Position numbers and translations under genes: made by a program | Origin: Isoetes taiwanensis | Lineage: Eukaryota > Streptophyta > Lycopodiopsida > Isoetales > Isoetaceae | Direction of reading: 5' to 3' | Assembly (NCBI GenBank): GCA_021234155.1 | Contig: JAJEKV010000035.1 | Location: forward strand, 9,918,407 to 9,982,406 | DNA: 64,000 nt | The notes under the pieces: generated by a model | What the model saw: only the letters and a program-made list of their open reading frames with translations | Database searches by the model: none | Told to the model about the DNA's origin: nothing | Shown here: positions 12,418-24,700 of the stretch, in pieces | Layout of the letters: each line of letters opens with the position of its first letter | Position numbering within the stretch: position 1 is the stretch's first letter

Positions 12418-12489
12418 CTTTGCTTGTTTCTTTGGTCTCCGTGGATGATAAAAACGATTCTATTCTATTCTATTCTTTGCTTGTTTCTT
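12418..12489 (+). mobile_element. 42-bp LINE-tail micro-insertion with 15-bp target duplication
   Basis: The insert at 12433-12474 consists only of TGGTCTCCGTGGATGATAAA, then AACG and ATTCT repeats. It is flanked by identical 15-mers CTTTGCTTGTTTCTT (12418-12432 and 12475-12489). The tail matches the 3' end of the LINE at 9.8 kb. This is an extremely 5'-truncated retroposition event. Because the flanks are T-rich and partly repetitive (a second TTTGCTTGTTTC-like stretch overlaps), the exact duplication edge could shift by one or two bases. Confidence 0.85.
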
Positions 12490-14720
12490 GGCTAGTTTTC
12501 TCCGAGTGCAAGCCCAACAACATTGCATGCAGGGGAAGCCACCATCGCCATCTACCATGTGTCTCATTTTTGCAATGAAGGGGTCGAAAAAACAGTGATA
12601 CAAAGGAACAAACCTGCATTTCTTGAAGCGAAGCGATGTAAGTTATCGTTGAAAAAACACTGATGCAAAGCATCACCAGGTTAACCAGTCATCAGGAATT
12701 AGAAAACCCAACTTCCATTCTGGATTGTAAGGGCTGGGCTGACACGTCTCAGCTCTAGAATGCACGCCTGGAAATCTATGCGACCCTGTTTCTATATTGT
12801 AATTGCTCGAATAGCTACAGTTAAATATAACCTCCACAAGCTGCCTTGTGCACCTGATGAAGCCATGCAAAAGGGCAAAAGGGCAAAAGGGGTCAAATAT
12901 TGCTCTTCTGTTCCTGACTCTGATTCGCAAAACTACATGCAGAATCGGTTGAACTCCAACGCAAAATCCCTTATGAGGGTTGAGGCTATGCACTTTGACG
13001 AAGCCAAATAACAAGGAAAAAAAGGGGCAAAGAATTGCTCCCATATTTCTATATTCTAGAATGGGGCTCGCATGAAAACAACCAAAAACCTCCCGTAGAT
13101 AGGCTTCTCATTCATCTCAGCCCTACGTAACCCCCCGTGTGAATATGCACCCAAACCAAAGGGGGTTTAAGGGGGATTTTAATTTAAATGTGTCAAATGC
13201 AATGGTTTGTGTTAATAATGTTAGTTGTGTGTTAATGGTTTGTGTTAACTAAAAAAATTTTTGGCCCCTTCGGGGCCTTAAGGATGGTGTAGGGGTGTAG
13301 ATATAAACATTACCTAATACTCTAACGATGGATGGTATATCATAGCCTCACAAATCTAACAAACTAGAGGTGCTCAAATTATGGAAATAAAAACATTGCA
13401 TAGAATTAGACATATAATATTATACCAATAGCAATATTAATACATGAGGTAGCATGTAATAATAGAATTTATTAATAATGAACAAACAGTTAAATCCTTG
13501 TCGTTTTTTCTCCAAAGTTGCATACATCCATACATGCATATAGCTTTGGGTTAGGAAACCATTTATAATGGTAGAAAAGGCACAAGCTAGTCTCCAGTCT
13601 CTTAATACAAAATAAAAAGAGAATTATGAGACTAGGTAGGAACCGCAACAACTGCAAGATTGTACAAGAATAAGCACAGTCCTCCTGCATAGGTTTGCAC
13701 ATAAACTTTTAAAAACCCAGACATACTTCTAAGCAAATGGAAGGAAAAAGGAAACAAATTCGCACATGATGCAGGAAAGAGAGCATAAAGTTATACTATT
13801 GGCAAATAAACACTCATTTATTTAGATTTTAAGATAGAGCATATCATGCAATTGCGCACATACACATGCACGAAAACTAGGGAACATACCTTTAAGTTAT
13901 ATCACCATAACTTGAAACAAGCAGCCACAAACCTTACCTTTTGTTTTCTTGAATCCACATAAAGTGGCCCCATGCACATATTACTGCAGTAAGTCTCCTG
14001 TTTTGAGATAGAACCAGTGTTTGCTTAACAAGAGATTCTTGTAGTTTTTGCATTTTCCACTCAAGGTGCTCATTTGTCGCGAATCGATTACGCCACAACC
14101 TCCCTACTGATGATTTGAGTCACATTGTTTGACGCGAGTGCCTGGAGAATAAATTAAAGCCAATTTTTTTCCAATGCATGAGTAAAAGTTTTAGCTTGTC
14201 AGCGGTAGACCGCAACTTCGATACTGTTGTTCCAATTCTAACAGAGCCGTGTTCTTTCTCCATTCCCAAGAAGATACTGTCTTTGTTTCAGAATTGAATA
14301 ATGAGTATAATAACCTATAAAGCGTATGCACGCCCAAAACCTTTTGTACCTCGGAGGCAAAAGCACTGGCCAAATATATCTCCTTTTGTGGAAGCTTGAG
14401 CACGCTTGGCATCGTACCCTCTGGTGAAATGCTTCATGGATAGCGGTTGTGGCCAGGTTTCTTTGAATCGATGCGGAGATGTGCACTCACACCTTCTCCA
14501 CCCGCCAAAATAACAATTATTGGGTACCCTTTGGTGAAAGATTTGCACAAAATGGCCTTGGCACTTAACATCACAAGTCATATTGTTGCTAATGCTATGA
14601 TAATCGTAGTCTTTGTTACGGTGTTGTTAGTTCTGAGAACTATTAAGCACGCAAAACATGGCTCGTGATTTTAGAGGCGAATGAATCTTGACCAAAAGCA
14701 CATGACGGCACAACCAACGA
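12490..14720. other. No identified gene; one GC-rich hairpin
   Basis: Unrecognised open frames only; the longest minus-strand frames at 12.67-13.04 and 14.19-14.58 kb overlap in several phases and carry no motif. A perfect hairpin GGCCCCTTCGGGGCC lies at 13263-13277, directly after a TTTTT run. Confidence 0.45.
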
Positions 14721-14721
14721 A

Positions 14722-14912
14722 ATGGAATTGACTTGACAAGGATTGGAAAGCAAAGTAGTCCAGATGATGTAGACATTAATATGGACGTCGTCCTCGATTT
14801 GGTGAATAAGGCGGCTAAAACCGGTAATAGGCGTATCCCGATCGCCCGTAAAGCGACTAAGACGGGGAAAAGTTTTGCTAAGGCAGAATTTTTTGTCAGA
14901 ACCAATACATAG
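14722..14912 (+). CDS. Unrecognised exon-like segment
   Basis: A plus-strand frame begins about IDLTRIGKQSSPDDVDIN, continues MDVVLDLVNKAAKTGNRR and a basic Lys/Arg-rich stretch, and stops at TAG 14910-14912. The amino-acid mix is protein-like, but I know no family and see no confirmed splice site. It lies about 900 bp outside the inverted repeat of the 15.8-25.2 kb block, so its link to that element is unknown. Confidence 0.2.
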
Positions 14913-15430
14913 TTATGACTTGCACAAGTTGACACATTTAGCTACAAGGAAAGATGACATGATTATTAACACACTCCTAAACCTTACTTGAAGAACCTTG
15001 CTTTCTAAAAGCGTGTTCCTCGTCGACAAAACATAAGCGAGGGAATTAGCATTCGATGACAATTAATTTGGAGTTTTCTATAGAAAGAACAAAAGGCGAT
15101 TAATACTGAAAAGGAGCCAAAACAATCTACATCATATACGGGACAAGAATCGGACAAGAATCGGATGGGTCGGCTGATTTGGGTGGAAGTCTTTGCAAAC
15201 TTGCTTCCACGCAATGCCCCTTCCTCCCGATTAGAGTTTCTAGGCTGCCGCGAGGCAGTGGCAAGGCTTACAATACTCATTTGGGAATCGCCGCCAAAAC
15301 CGCAGATTCAATATAATCGCCGGGGAGTTGCAAGTCGGAAATATTGGCATCTATCAATGGATTAACGTGATGGGTTATCGAATTCAACATCAAACAAACC
15401 CTAACCGTGCCCTAATTTCGGCTGTCTCCA

Positions 15431-15512
15431 ATTTCATGAGAAAAGGGCTTTCATTATAAGCCCTTGGATCTTTTTTAATTAAAAGAGGGCTTTCTTTGTA
15501 AGCCCTCTGATC
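15431..15512. repeat. Two adjacent hairpins with related sequence
   Basis: AAGGGCTTTCATTATAAGCC (first 20 bases of 15443-15465) and a similar AGGGCTTTCTTTGTAAGCCC within 15484-15508 each fold on themselves and are copies of one another, each followed by TGATCTT or GGATCTT. Confidence 0.75.
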
Positions 15513-15694
15513 TTAACCATTGAGGAAGGATGAAACAAAAATTGCACAAATTGCATGCAAAAATTTGGTGCACTCTAGATGTACTAATTAGTATGCCTCG
15601 TGCAATACGCCCATGAAATCATATGAAAACCATGCCAAAAAACGTATAAAATCACAAAAAAAACCCCCTGTTATAATGCTACATATTGGTGGAT

Positions 15695-15748
15695 AGTGGG
15701 TAGCCGCATACATGCGAACTACCTAGCCGCATACATGCGAACTACCCA
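15695..15748. repeat. Tandem 23-bp duplication inside a short inverted repeat
   Basis: The unit TAGCCGCATACATGCGAACT plus ACC occurs at 15700-15722 and 15723-15745. The pair is enclosed by GTGGGTAG (15695-15702) and CTACCCAC (15741-15748). It lies about 80 bp outside the left end of the proposed transposon. Confidence 0.8.
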
Positions 15749-15824
15749 CGAAACAATAAAGGGAATGTCCAATTATATAATATGGACCCCATAAAATACA
15801 ATGCTAATAGATGTTTGGCTTGTG

Positions 15825-15846
15825 GGGTAAAAGCATGAAAGGGTGT
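15825..15846 (+). repeat. Left inverted repeat of the 9.3-kb block
   Basis: Pairs with 25136-25157 in reverse complement, 21 of 22 bases. A TATA-like CTATAAAT follows at once (15847), 230 bp ahead of the first gene. Confidence 0.7.
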
Positions 15847-16072
15847 CTATAAATGTAGCCCTTTTTGTACATATACATATGTACAAAATGCACATTTTTG
15901 GAATAACTGTCATCATGATCCGCTAGTAACTGCCATGATTAATGGCTATCCACTACTCTGAACCCGCAATTATCGGATTTTGAAATTCTTTCCCAAATTC
16001 TTTCTTGGTTTGCCTCTCGTTCACTATCCATGCCTTCTGCTTGAATTAGATCCACGAATTCTTCATCTAGCT

Positions 16073-19000
16073 ATGGCCCCAAAACGCCCCCGGATGAGTG
16101 CTTGCTCATCACCACGCCCCAAGCAAAAAGAAGCCGGTGCTTAGCAAGGATTTTACCTCCAAGGAGTTTACGTTTGGGTTACGAGGTGATCAAGCCAAAG
16201 ACCTCCGTGATAAACATGCAGAGGCCCACATACCCAACCTAGAGATGGTTATGAGCGAGGTATGGGGTGAAGCTCCAAAAAGCAGGCGAGGATTCAAGGA
16301 AGGGAGAATCCGTAAGCATGGAAAGATGATTTTTTAAATATTATGAATTGGTTTATGGCAAGAAACAGGTTACAAACCATTATATTTCTACCTATTTTGC
16401 CAGAGCATTTGCTCTTCACTTGAAGGGACGGCTTGTTGATTGGGTGGACGTGGCTAGGACTGCCAAAGATCTTGCCAAAACCCTCATTTCGGGCGTTACT
16501 GAGAGGACCCTACAAAGGTAAATCCTCAACTATCAAACAGGACATCGTATTGCAGCAGAATATTAGAGCCCTAGGTTATTCTAGATCAGATGTTGACACA
16601 ATAAAGCAGTTACTTAAGCATGGGTTGGAGGAGAAAACTAACCTATTGAATGAAGTAGAAGCATTGGAAGAAAGAAGGAGGGATGCATTGAAGGTCATCA
16701 GCCGGATTGAGGGTAGAAAGGATATGCTATCCGAAGATCTGCGCAGCAGATCGCCGAGAAAATAGATGAGACAAAACAGGAATTTGACAAATTGTCCCAG
16801 GATCCTGCTGGAAATCAAGTTATGTTCGGAGTGTTGAAGTACAAGTTGGAAGACTTGGTTATGAGTAGACATGATAAAGAGCAGCACTCTTCTAAGCTAG
16901 ACATTGGTTTGCAGGAAGCAACTAAAGAAATTGAAAGGCATGAAATCTCAATTGAACAAGCAAAGGAAAAACTTAATTGCATTGAATTGGTTCAGCAAAG
17001 GCATTCACAGATTTTGGATTTCATGGGGAGAGCGGGGACCTATTGTTCCCGCACCCGAGGCCCCACGTAGGAGCTACTTCTATAAAGCGGTTCATCACAT
17101 TCAGTTCATGTACATTTGTGGCCAAGGCTTTGGCAAAACCGGTTTTTGTTGCTACTAGCTCCATGCAGAGATGCTTATTGCCTCTTCTGCTTGTGTTATC
17201 TGGTCCATGAAAGACAGAATTGCATAAAAGTTTGCATCTGGGATGAGGGCATTCGAATTCAGCTTGGTTTCCCTGCTGTGAAAGGTAAATTTAAACTTAT
17301 ATTTCACTTAATTCATATTTGTTATTGTAATGCGCATAGTTCTACATGTATGGCTTTCGATTGCATTGCTATTCCTTGTACATGTATAACTTTTAGTGTA
17401 CATCGTAGGAGAGGTACATAGGCATATATTTGCTTGTTTATTGATGCTTTTATTTTTGAGCTTGACTGCAGGTTGTATCGGTTGTACATGTCTCTAATGG
17501 AGTCTACATCGTAAATAGATGTACATGCATTTATTTTTAGAGTGCATCGTAGATGGATTCATAAGTATGTGCATTTTTACATATATGTGCTTTTTTTTTT
17601 TTGGCATAGATCTACATTCCCTAACTTGGATACACGGGTACATCCGGGTACATCGGTGTACATCTGGGTACAACGATGTACCTTTTATGTACATTGAGGA
17701 ACATGTACATGTACATTTGGCTATGGTTAAATGTAGTTACTTACATTTGGTACATTTTATGTACATGAAATGTACATGCTTGGCGAGAATGTACGGATAT
17801 TTCTCATTAGTTACGTTTTCATGTTCTTTTATGTCTATTGAAATTTAGATCATTTGTTTGTTTGCGCAGATGAGGCCGTTCCTATCGAAGCGGCTTTAAT
17901 GGCTGATGTTCTTGAGCCATCTGCATCGACTCTCTTTACTGATTTGACCGAGCATAATAAGCGGACCGAATCAGAGACCCTCTACCTTCCAGCTCGGATC
18001 ACCAATGACATTTACGATTTGCGATAATAGAACAATGCGCAGCGGTGCCTCCTCGAACATGGCAAAGTGAAGTTGAGGAAATTGAGAGGATGGCACTTGA
18101 GAAAGCTAAAGCGATTGCGGGTGCGAGACCCTTCAATGTGGCGCAATAGAAACTCCTTCATCACCAAGTGCTAAATTAGTAATTGTAGAAGCTAAGAAAG
18201 ATTAAACTACGTCAAAGCATCATCTGCGGGTCCCGGCCGGACACATTCTGAGGAAAAAGCTACAAAGGAATCAGATCAGATTTTATCGGGGAGATACGAG
18301 GGAAGAGGAAGCTGAGTTGGTAGTTGAGTCCACTCAAAGAGGAGGCAAAAGAATCTTTGGTGATGGCACTCCAAGAGGAAAAAAAAACAGGCAAAATCTC
18401 CAAAGAACAAAAAATGTCCTCCGAAAAGAAAATCTCCGGGCAAAAAAGTGCCACCACCACCTAGAAAGAGGTATGTCCAAGATGAACTAATTTTTGTTAA
18501 ACATCTCAGATTTATGATAATTAACCACATTTTTTTGTACATAGGACACGATCCGCGGTAGTGAAGGAAGCTGATCCCCGATCCTTACGAGTCCGGGCAG
18601 GAAGAGGAAGAGGATGAGGATCTACAAGCAAATATTGATGTGATAACAAATAAGGTGCGTGAGTCTGAGAAGATCTTTGAAGCGGTGATGAATTTACAAG
18701 GTGAGTAATATACAATTGATTACAATAGATATATTCTTTTGCTAATGCTGTTGTTTCCTTGTACAGTTTAGTGAACCGACTGAAAAGGTTGGTTCCATTC
18801 ACTCCTTATAGGGACTGTCCTCCTAAGCCTGCACCCTCTATCTTTCAAAGTGATGTTGACGAGTTCTGCTGGAAGCTGGACTTGACCTCTAAGATGGTAG
18901 ATGTCTATGGGAGGTAGGCTAGCATTTCAACATATTTATGTTATTTCATTCCCTAAGTCACTCATCTTATGTATTAATATGTATTCTGGATTTGTGTGCA

Positions 19001-19836
19001 GGTACCTTTGTAGCAGTCTTCCATCTGATTGGAAACACAAGTTTTTTACGGTTCGACCGGACACCTTCCAGAATTTTGTGAATTCCCTCAAGAACAGGGG
19101 GGGGGCAGATGCACAGAACACTAACATAAAGGAAGGGCTGGATGGCATTTTGATTGCAAGATGCCAATACATATTTGTTCCAATTCTGCAAGGCCCAAAT
19201 GTGGCATTGGCAATACTTGTGCTTGCTGGTGGTGGTGAAAAGCTCTTGTCCATCTATAGCTAGCCCAAGTATCTGAGATCCTCTCTCTGTCCAAAGGCTA
19301 TGTACCCGATGCTAAAGTGGTCGAAGTAAGTATGAGTTTCGTTTTTAGTTTTATGATTTGATTATTCTCATATTGCAATTTCTTATGCTTGATTTATTCT
19401 CACATTGCAATTCGGCGGGTTTCATAAGCTTGTGATCAATAACATGATGCTCGGATCCAACGGCTTAAACCATGGTAGGAAGAACTTTGATGCTCCGTGT
19501 TACGTCCTAAAATGCGGAAACTAGTACCAGCAACCCTTGCATGTACATTGTGGCTTACATGCACAAATTCATAGATGCCGTGGTTGATGCACAGCCAAAC
19601 TCCATTTTTGTAAGTAGAACATGTTATTTTCCTATTAGTTATTTGTTGGTATAGTCCTCTAATACTTGTGCACCATGCAGATGACACCCGGTTGGTTCAT
19701 CGATGCCTATGCCAAGTCACGGAGGGATCATCTAATGGAGGCATTAATTGTAGAAGGCGAGATGAATATACAAGCAGTTGTTCCTACAGGGGTAGATAGT
19801 CCCTTTGACTTGTTTGTGAATTACAGTTTTGTATGA
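16073..19836 (+). pseudogene. Coiled-coil protein with C48/Ulp1-like C-terminal domain, decayed
   Basis: Multi-exon reading. ATGGCCCCAAAACGCCC (16073) begins a basic leader that shifts frame near 16,130. Next come TFGLRGDQAKDLRDKHAEAH, then in another frame YYELVYGKKQVTNHYISTYF (about 16,345), then a long coiled coil (16,560-17,030). Later exons show good splice signals: FSS/LVNRLKRLVPFTPYRDCPP (18,770; acceptor TACAG, donor GTAGG), SSLPSDWKHKFFTV with YIFVPILQGPNVALAILVL (19,002-19,320; donor GTAAGT), NPCMYIVAYMHKFIDAVVDA (about 19,540), and a final exon MTPGWFIDAYAKSRRD ending in TGA at 19836. The order VPI.QG, hydrophobic strand, then Cys before a helix resembles C48/Ulp1 SUMO proteases. 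However, the His-Trp expected after QG reads Asn-Val, and the following Asp is not evident, so any protease would be dead. The family call is tentative; the coding origin is clearer. Confidence 0.55.
17100..17800. repeat. TGTACAT motif array 1
   Basis: About twenty variants of the palindromic core TGTACA/GTACAT lie in 700 bp, densest at 17,630-17,785 where GTACATC and TGTACAT recur every 8-15 bases. The array lies in an intron-like interval of the Ulp1-like gene. Confidence 0.85.
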
Positions 19837-20030
19837 GCCATGCTCCGAAACTTCTTTGTACTCAATAAGTAATGAAAAATTAATTTATTTGGCTCACTTA
19901 CACTGTGCAAATAAGAATTGTGTAATTATCAATGTGTTTTCTCAATTGTGTAATCTGAAATGTAATTATAAATTGTGAATAGACTCTCAAGTGTTTTGTT
20001 GCGATGTGTGAATCATCTAATTGAGGGAGA

Positions 20031-20691
20031 AAGCTCATTATCTTTGACTTAAATTACGTGTTGGGCAAGAGTGTGCACAAGAATGAAAATATTAACTCAA
20101 GATACCAAAAAGATCGAGAAAGATGAGCTTCAATTCAATATAGGAAATGTGTTTTTTCTTGCAGCCGGGGTTAGCATCTTTGTTTGCATTTGTAAGAGAA
20201 GGGTTTGATGTTGCCATCTGGTCTTCACTCACTTCTAAAAATCTTCTACCAATTGTGGATCAAATTTGTGATGCTTTTTCCATAAAGCTGAAGTTTGTTT
20301 CTGACCCGGGAGCAAGATTGGACTCCCGCCACACAAACACCCCCTTGAACCTCAAAAGGGGTTGTTTGTGAAGCCATTAAACGTGGTATGGAAAGAGTAC
20401 CCGTAGTACTATGGAAATACAGTTTTGATCGATGACGAGAGATACAAATCCACTCGAATCCGTAGGAAGCTACGTGATGTCCTTTCTCTTGGACACCAAT
20501 ATTATTGGCGACGGTTTGCTTGTCATGGAGCTCATTCCATGGCTTAATGGATTGAAAATGGTGAAGATGGTATAGTGTATGTAAAAGAGCATCCAATGAC
20601 TAATGCGGCCAGATAGCATATCGAGGAAGGCGGTGGAAAATATTTTTCTTTGGCAAACTATGGCGACAACTTAGGTCTTTCTAGCGCCTAA
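20031..20691 (+). pseudogene. FCP1/SCP-type (NIF) HAD phosphatase-like domain, decayed
   Basis: The first segment reads LIIFDLNYVLGKSVHKN (20031), matching the motif-I strand of NIF phosphatases in the plant variant with Asp-Leu-Asn. After an acceptor (CTTGCAG, 20,165) come PGLASLFAFVREGFDVAIWS (motif II Ser) and KLKFVSDPG, where the family usually has a Trp before Asp. The frame shifts near 20,355. KPLNVVWKEYP, a stop, then GNTVLIDDERYKSTR carry the motif-III Asp pair. It ends VYVKEHPMTNAA and GGGKYFSLANYGDN, with a stop at 20,689-20,691. This family dephosphorylates Ser/Thr, classically the RNA polymerase II tail. Frameshift and stops make it a pseudogene. The domain call is fairly safe; the role in the element is unknown. 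Confidence 0.7.
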
Positions 20692-20922
20692 ATTTAGTCA
20701 ATATATGGAGCAAGCAATGGAGAAACCGTCATGTTATTGGCCTCTCGAAGTGGCCCATTGTTGGTACTGAGACTAAAACTGATGTACAAATTCAAATGTT
20801 ATGAATATATGTATGAAAATTTTTGTTCATTGCACTTGAGTACTCTCTGTTTTCTTGTCTTTCTTATTGGTACAATTATGAGTGTGTATACATAATTAAG
20901 TCAATCTTCATTTGCTTTGTAG

Positions 20923-21300
20923 ATGAATGGACCTGAAACACAAAAGACTATTATGAAACTAAGAGATAGAGTTCTCACGCACCCGGAGGTAATAGAAACC
21001 AACACAAGCTGCAAGCACATAGGGTTGGGGACCGATTATCGCCTCTATCTGCTTGTTCTGGACTGTGGGAAAAGGTTGACCAAATTGAAAACTATGAGGA
21101 GCGAGCAACCACAAAATGTATATTGGCAACAACTCACTTGTTGCACAACCCTTGGGGAAGGCACGTGTGTCAGGGAAGATGAAGGCCATGTAGGATGGAA
21201 AGGTTTTTGCCGGTGGCACGAGCTATAGAAACCGCATGGACTCTGCGTTAGAGGATATCTCTGACCTCTAGGCGGGCTGGAAGACATGATGCAATAGTCA
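20923..21300 (+). pseudogene. Exon-like continuation, unrecognised
   Basis: After a good acceptor (CTTTGTAG) a 101-residue frame starts MNGPETQKTIMKLRDRVLTH and stops at 21,226-21,228; further coding-like sequence (NRMDSALEDISDL) follows in another frame. It may be a 3' exon of the phosphatase-like gene just upstream or a separate small gene. No known domain. Confidence 0.3.
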
Positions 21301-21529
21301 TAAGATATCGGGGCTCCCTCTTGACATTTTGAAGCTAGGCCATGAATTATGAGCCATGCTCACTTTCGGGTGTGTTGTATTTATGTCCACAATATAAATA
21401 TATGAACCATTTGTACATGAAAACCTGTCCATTTCTTATCTTTGCCATGGTGAAACTATTTTTAATGTTTATGTAATTCAACTTTCTTATGTTCAATTCT
21501 AATCAACTTACACTTAACAAATATCTGCG

Positions 21530-21625
21530 GAATGTACAACGGATGTACATAAGATGTACATAGGATGTACATATTATGTACATTGATGTACCTAATGCAC
21601 TATTGAAGTAGTCCTTGTCATGTAC
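21530..21625. repeat. TGTACAT motif array 2
   Basis: Six close copies (GATGTACATA variants) between 21,533 and 21,600, then one more at 21,620. It lies between the 3' ends of the plus- and minus-strand genes of the block. Confidence 0.85.
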
Positions 21626-21719
21626 AATGAAAATTTGTTCGGTTCTTATCTCTTATATGAACAAAGTATTACAATATTTTGGAAAGTACCACGGATCGAC
21701 TTAGTCCAAGTCATCTACA

Positions 21720-24700
21720 ATTCTTTGGAAGTTGTGATAACAATGTCTCATGGACTTCATCGGCAAGTGAAATCTTTGTGCTTGCCCCCTTGACTTGTGT
21801 TTTACTTTCTTGAATGGGATTGAACCCCAATCACAGATTCGCAGGTACCAAAACATTCTTAGTAGGAAGCGGTTTATACTTATTGTGGCAGCCTGGGGAT
21901 TAGTTCATAATATTGTCCTTCAATGACACTAGTGCCCGGCCAGAGTAATCATTTCCATAGTCATCAATTGAATCTTCTTCCAATGCATGCTTTTCCACGG
22001 TGCACATGATAACATAGTATGAAACACCTTCCACATTGTGCGGTCTTTGCAAAAGACACAAATACATCTGAAACTCCTACGGTGTCATCTAAACCAGCCT
22101 CGTCTTACGCATACAAAACATCCACATCATTTTCGACTTCACCACAAGAGGCAATATGATGCGTGGGCTCCAAACTTTTAGAGACCATTCTCCACAATGT
22201 TTAATGTTCTCACAATTCAACCAATTGAAGTTAATGCAAGCATCACAAAAGCATGAGAGTGGTGAGTGCATAGCAACTTTGTTGGATCTGTTGGGTTTAT
22301 AGTTGACCACGAATGTATCTGGCTGAGTACCGGTAAAGTCTTGCAATTGAATGCTTGGCGCTTTGTTCACATCTGTTTTTCCAACCTCCCAAAACACCCT
22401 TTCACAATCGATTCCTTGGCCTTAAAAAGCGCACAAGTCATTTTTTACTTTTTATCAGCGGCATGCCATTTTTTTTTTCTGCTTTCGCTCTCAAGCCACA
22501 ACTTTGCTATACCAGCCTCGCCATCATGTGTGCCTTTCCCATGGCCGGATCCAAAGAAATTCCATATCACTCGAATTTTATTTTCAACATGGTATCTCTG
22601 ATTCCATACCATGCCCGTCTTGATTTGAATTGAGATGCACAACCATCCGACCACACATAATGAAGGTTTATGTGTCCACCTCCATTATTCTTAAGCCACC
22701 CCAAATGTAATTTAAAACCATGTTGCACAAAATGAGTGTCATGCTTTTACATCATCCGAAACATAGAAATGCTGCTTTTTTTTTAAGCTTACCTTCTATT
22801 TTCATCATTGAAATATGGACCAAAATACTAATTTGATCGGGATTCCAATGCTCGGATTGCACTTACGTCCCTGGTTTCAATGTGTAGTTCTACGCAAAGT
22901 CAACAACCGAGACAACATACTATTATCCGGGAGTTTCTCAACACATCTTTTTAAGCTGTTTTGCTCTGCCGATTGTCTTTGTAAAGTTATGATCGTAAAC
23001 TTAGCAAGCTGATTTTTCATGTTCTTTAACAAAAGCAGATGCTTTGTCATTCTCGATCAACTAATCTAAGCCTATACGGATGTACCTTTTTGGATGGCTC
23101 ATTGACATATGCATATACTTGCGGTCCACATTATTAAAGAATTCCATCTTCCTCGTTTGGACAGATGTCGAATTTCTTCACTCCACATTCATCACATTCG
23201 CCTTTGATGCATTTTAGTTTATGCCATTCATCCGTCACAAATTTCTCGCAAACTGTTGACCTCCACAAGATACTAACATTATCAAAAGTCTTCTTGTTTG
23301 CTTGACATACTCCATTGTTTCTTTGGGATGCCGGAGACAACTGCGCAGCAGCAAGTGCAATTAACATGTAGGGATCTCCTCATATCATTGAAGGCCTTTA
23401 CAGACGGATCCGCTTGCTCATGTTTGACACAACAACATGTGTTTCTCTCCTTCAATTTCCTTATGCAATCAGGTTTCGGATACTGAGGCCGTCGAGGCGA
23501 ATTTTGGTATCAGGATTCTGATATACAAACTGTTGATAAAGCTCAGACTGCAATAACAAAACCATTAAAGACCATGTTAGCAAAATGATGTCGGCAACCA
23601 GATGCCAAAAGAGTATTGAACTATACTATTGTACAATTAATGTATGGTCTATGTACATAAAATGTCCATCCAACAGTTCCAGCGACATTATCAGACATCT
23701 AATGTACATCTATCGTACATCAATTACATCTAATGTACGTACCACCGCAGTTCCATCGATACATTCTTGTACATCCGATGTACATCAATGTACATCCGAT
23801 GTACATCTAATTAATGTTCCAATATTAGTACATCACATTAATGTTACAATATTAGTACAACTAATGTATATATGTCGATTTGTTTGGCTTCATTACGAAA
23901 GTACACTAAAGCGTAAAATGATGTAATTTTGATATTCAAGTACATGTAAATGCATTTTGCATGGACATGTAAATGGATGTACATCTAAAAAGTACCTAAT
24001 AGCACATCTTTGCAAGATTTACGCTCTTTTGTGTAAACAATGTATAAATGTAAACAAAGTAAAATGCAATACATTTCATGAAAACCATGTGTATTCATTA
24101 ACGGGTCACTTTCGAACAGAACTAGAATGTCTGAGAAAGAAAGTCATGAAAGAATTTTGGAAGAAAACATAATCTCCAAAACTGAATTGATTCAATTACA
24201 AGAGCAAACCCTTTGTGAGATATCAAGGTATTGTATTGCTTGTGTTCTCCTCTTCATGACATCTCTAACCTTTGGTGAAACTTTGGTATTGTCAAGCCAA
24301 AATTCACGAACGACATTTGATTGAATCATCGATTCTATTTGATCTTGGCATCCTTCACGCCAAAGCCCATACATTTGCTCCACTTAATGACATTATCTTC
24401 CTTCTTTGCTGCAGACTTTGGATAAATTTCTTTGGTTTGTATCTTTAGCAATTTTGAAGAAACATTCTTGTTTATATCTCCTTTTTTTTCCAACAATCAT
24501 TGATAACGATGTGAATGTTTTGCAGCCAATTTATCTTTGCTATTAGCGGACTTTACTTCTTGAAGCCCATCTTTCAAGTTTCGATCATTGATTTCATAAC
24601 AATAACGGAAGGATTTCCAATTGAGGTTCGAAAACGAGGGAAAAAGCACGTCATCTTGCAACAAACGATCACAAAAACTAATCTTTGATTCGGGCCGAAG

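Noticed and set aside
13263-13277. GGCCCCTTCGGGGCC hairpin as a transcription terminator
   Set aside because: Rho-independent terminators are bacterial; the context is plant nuclear DNA and no gene ends here.
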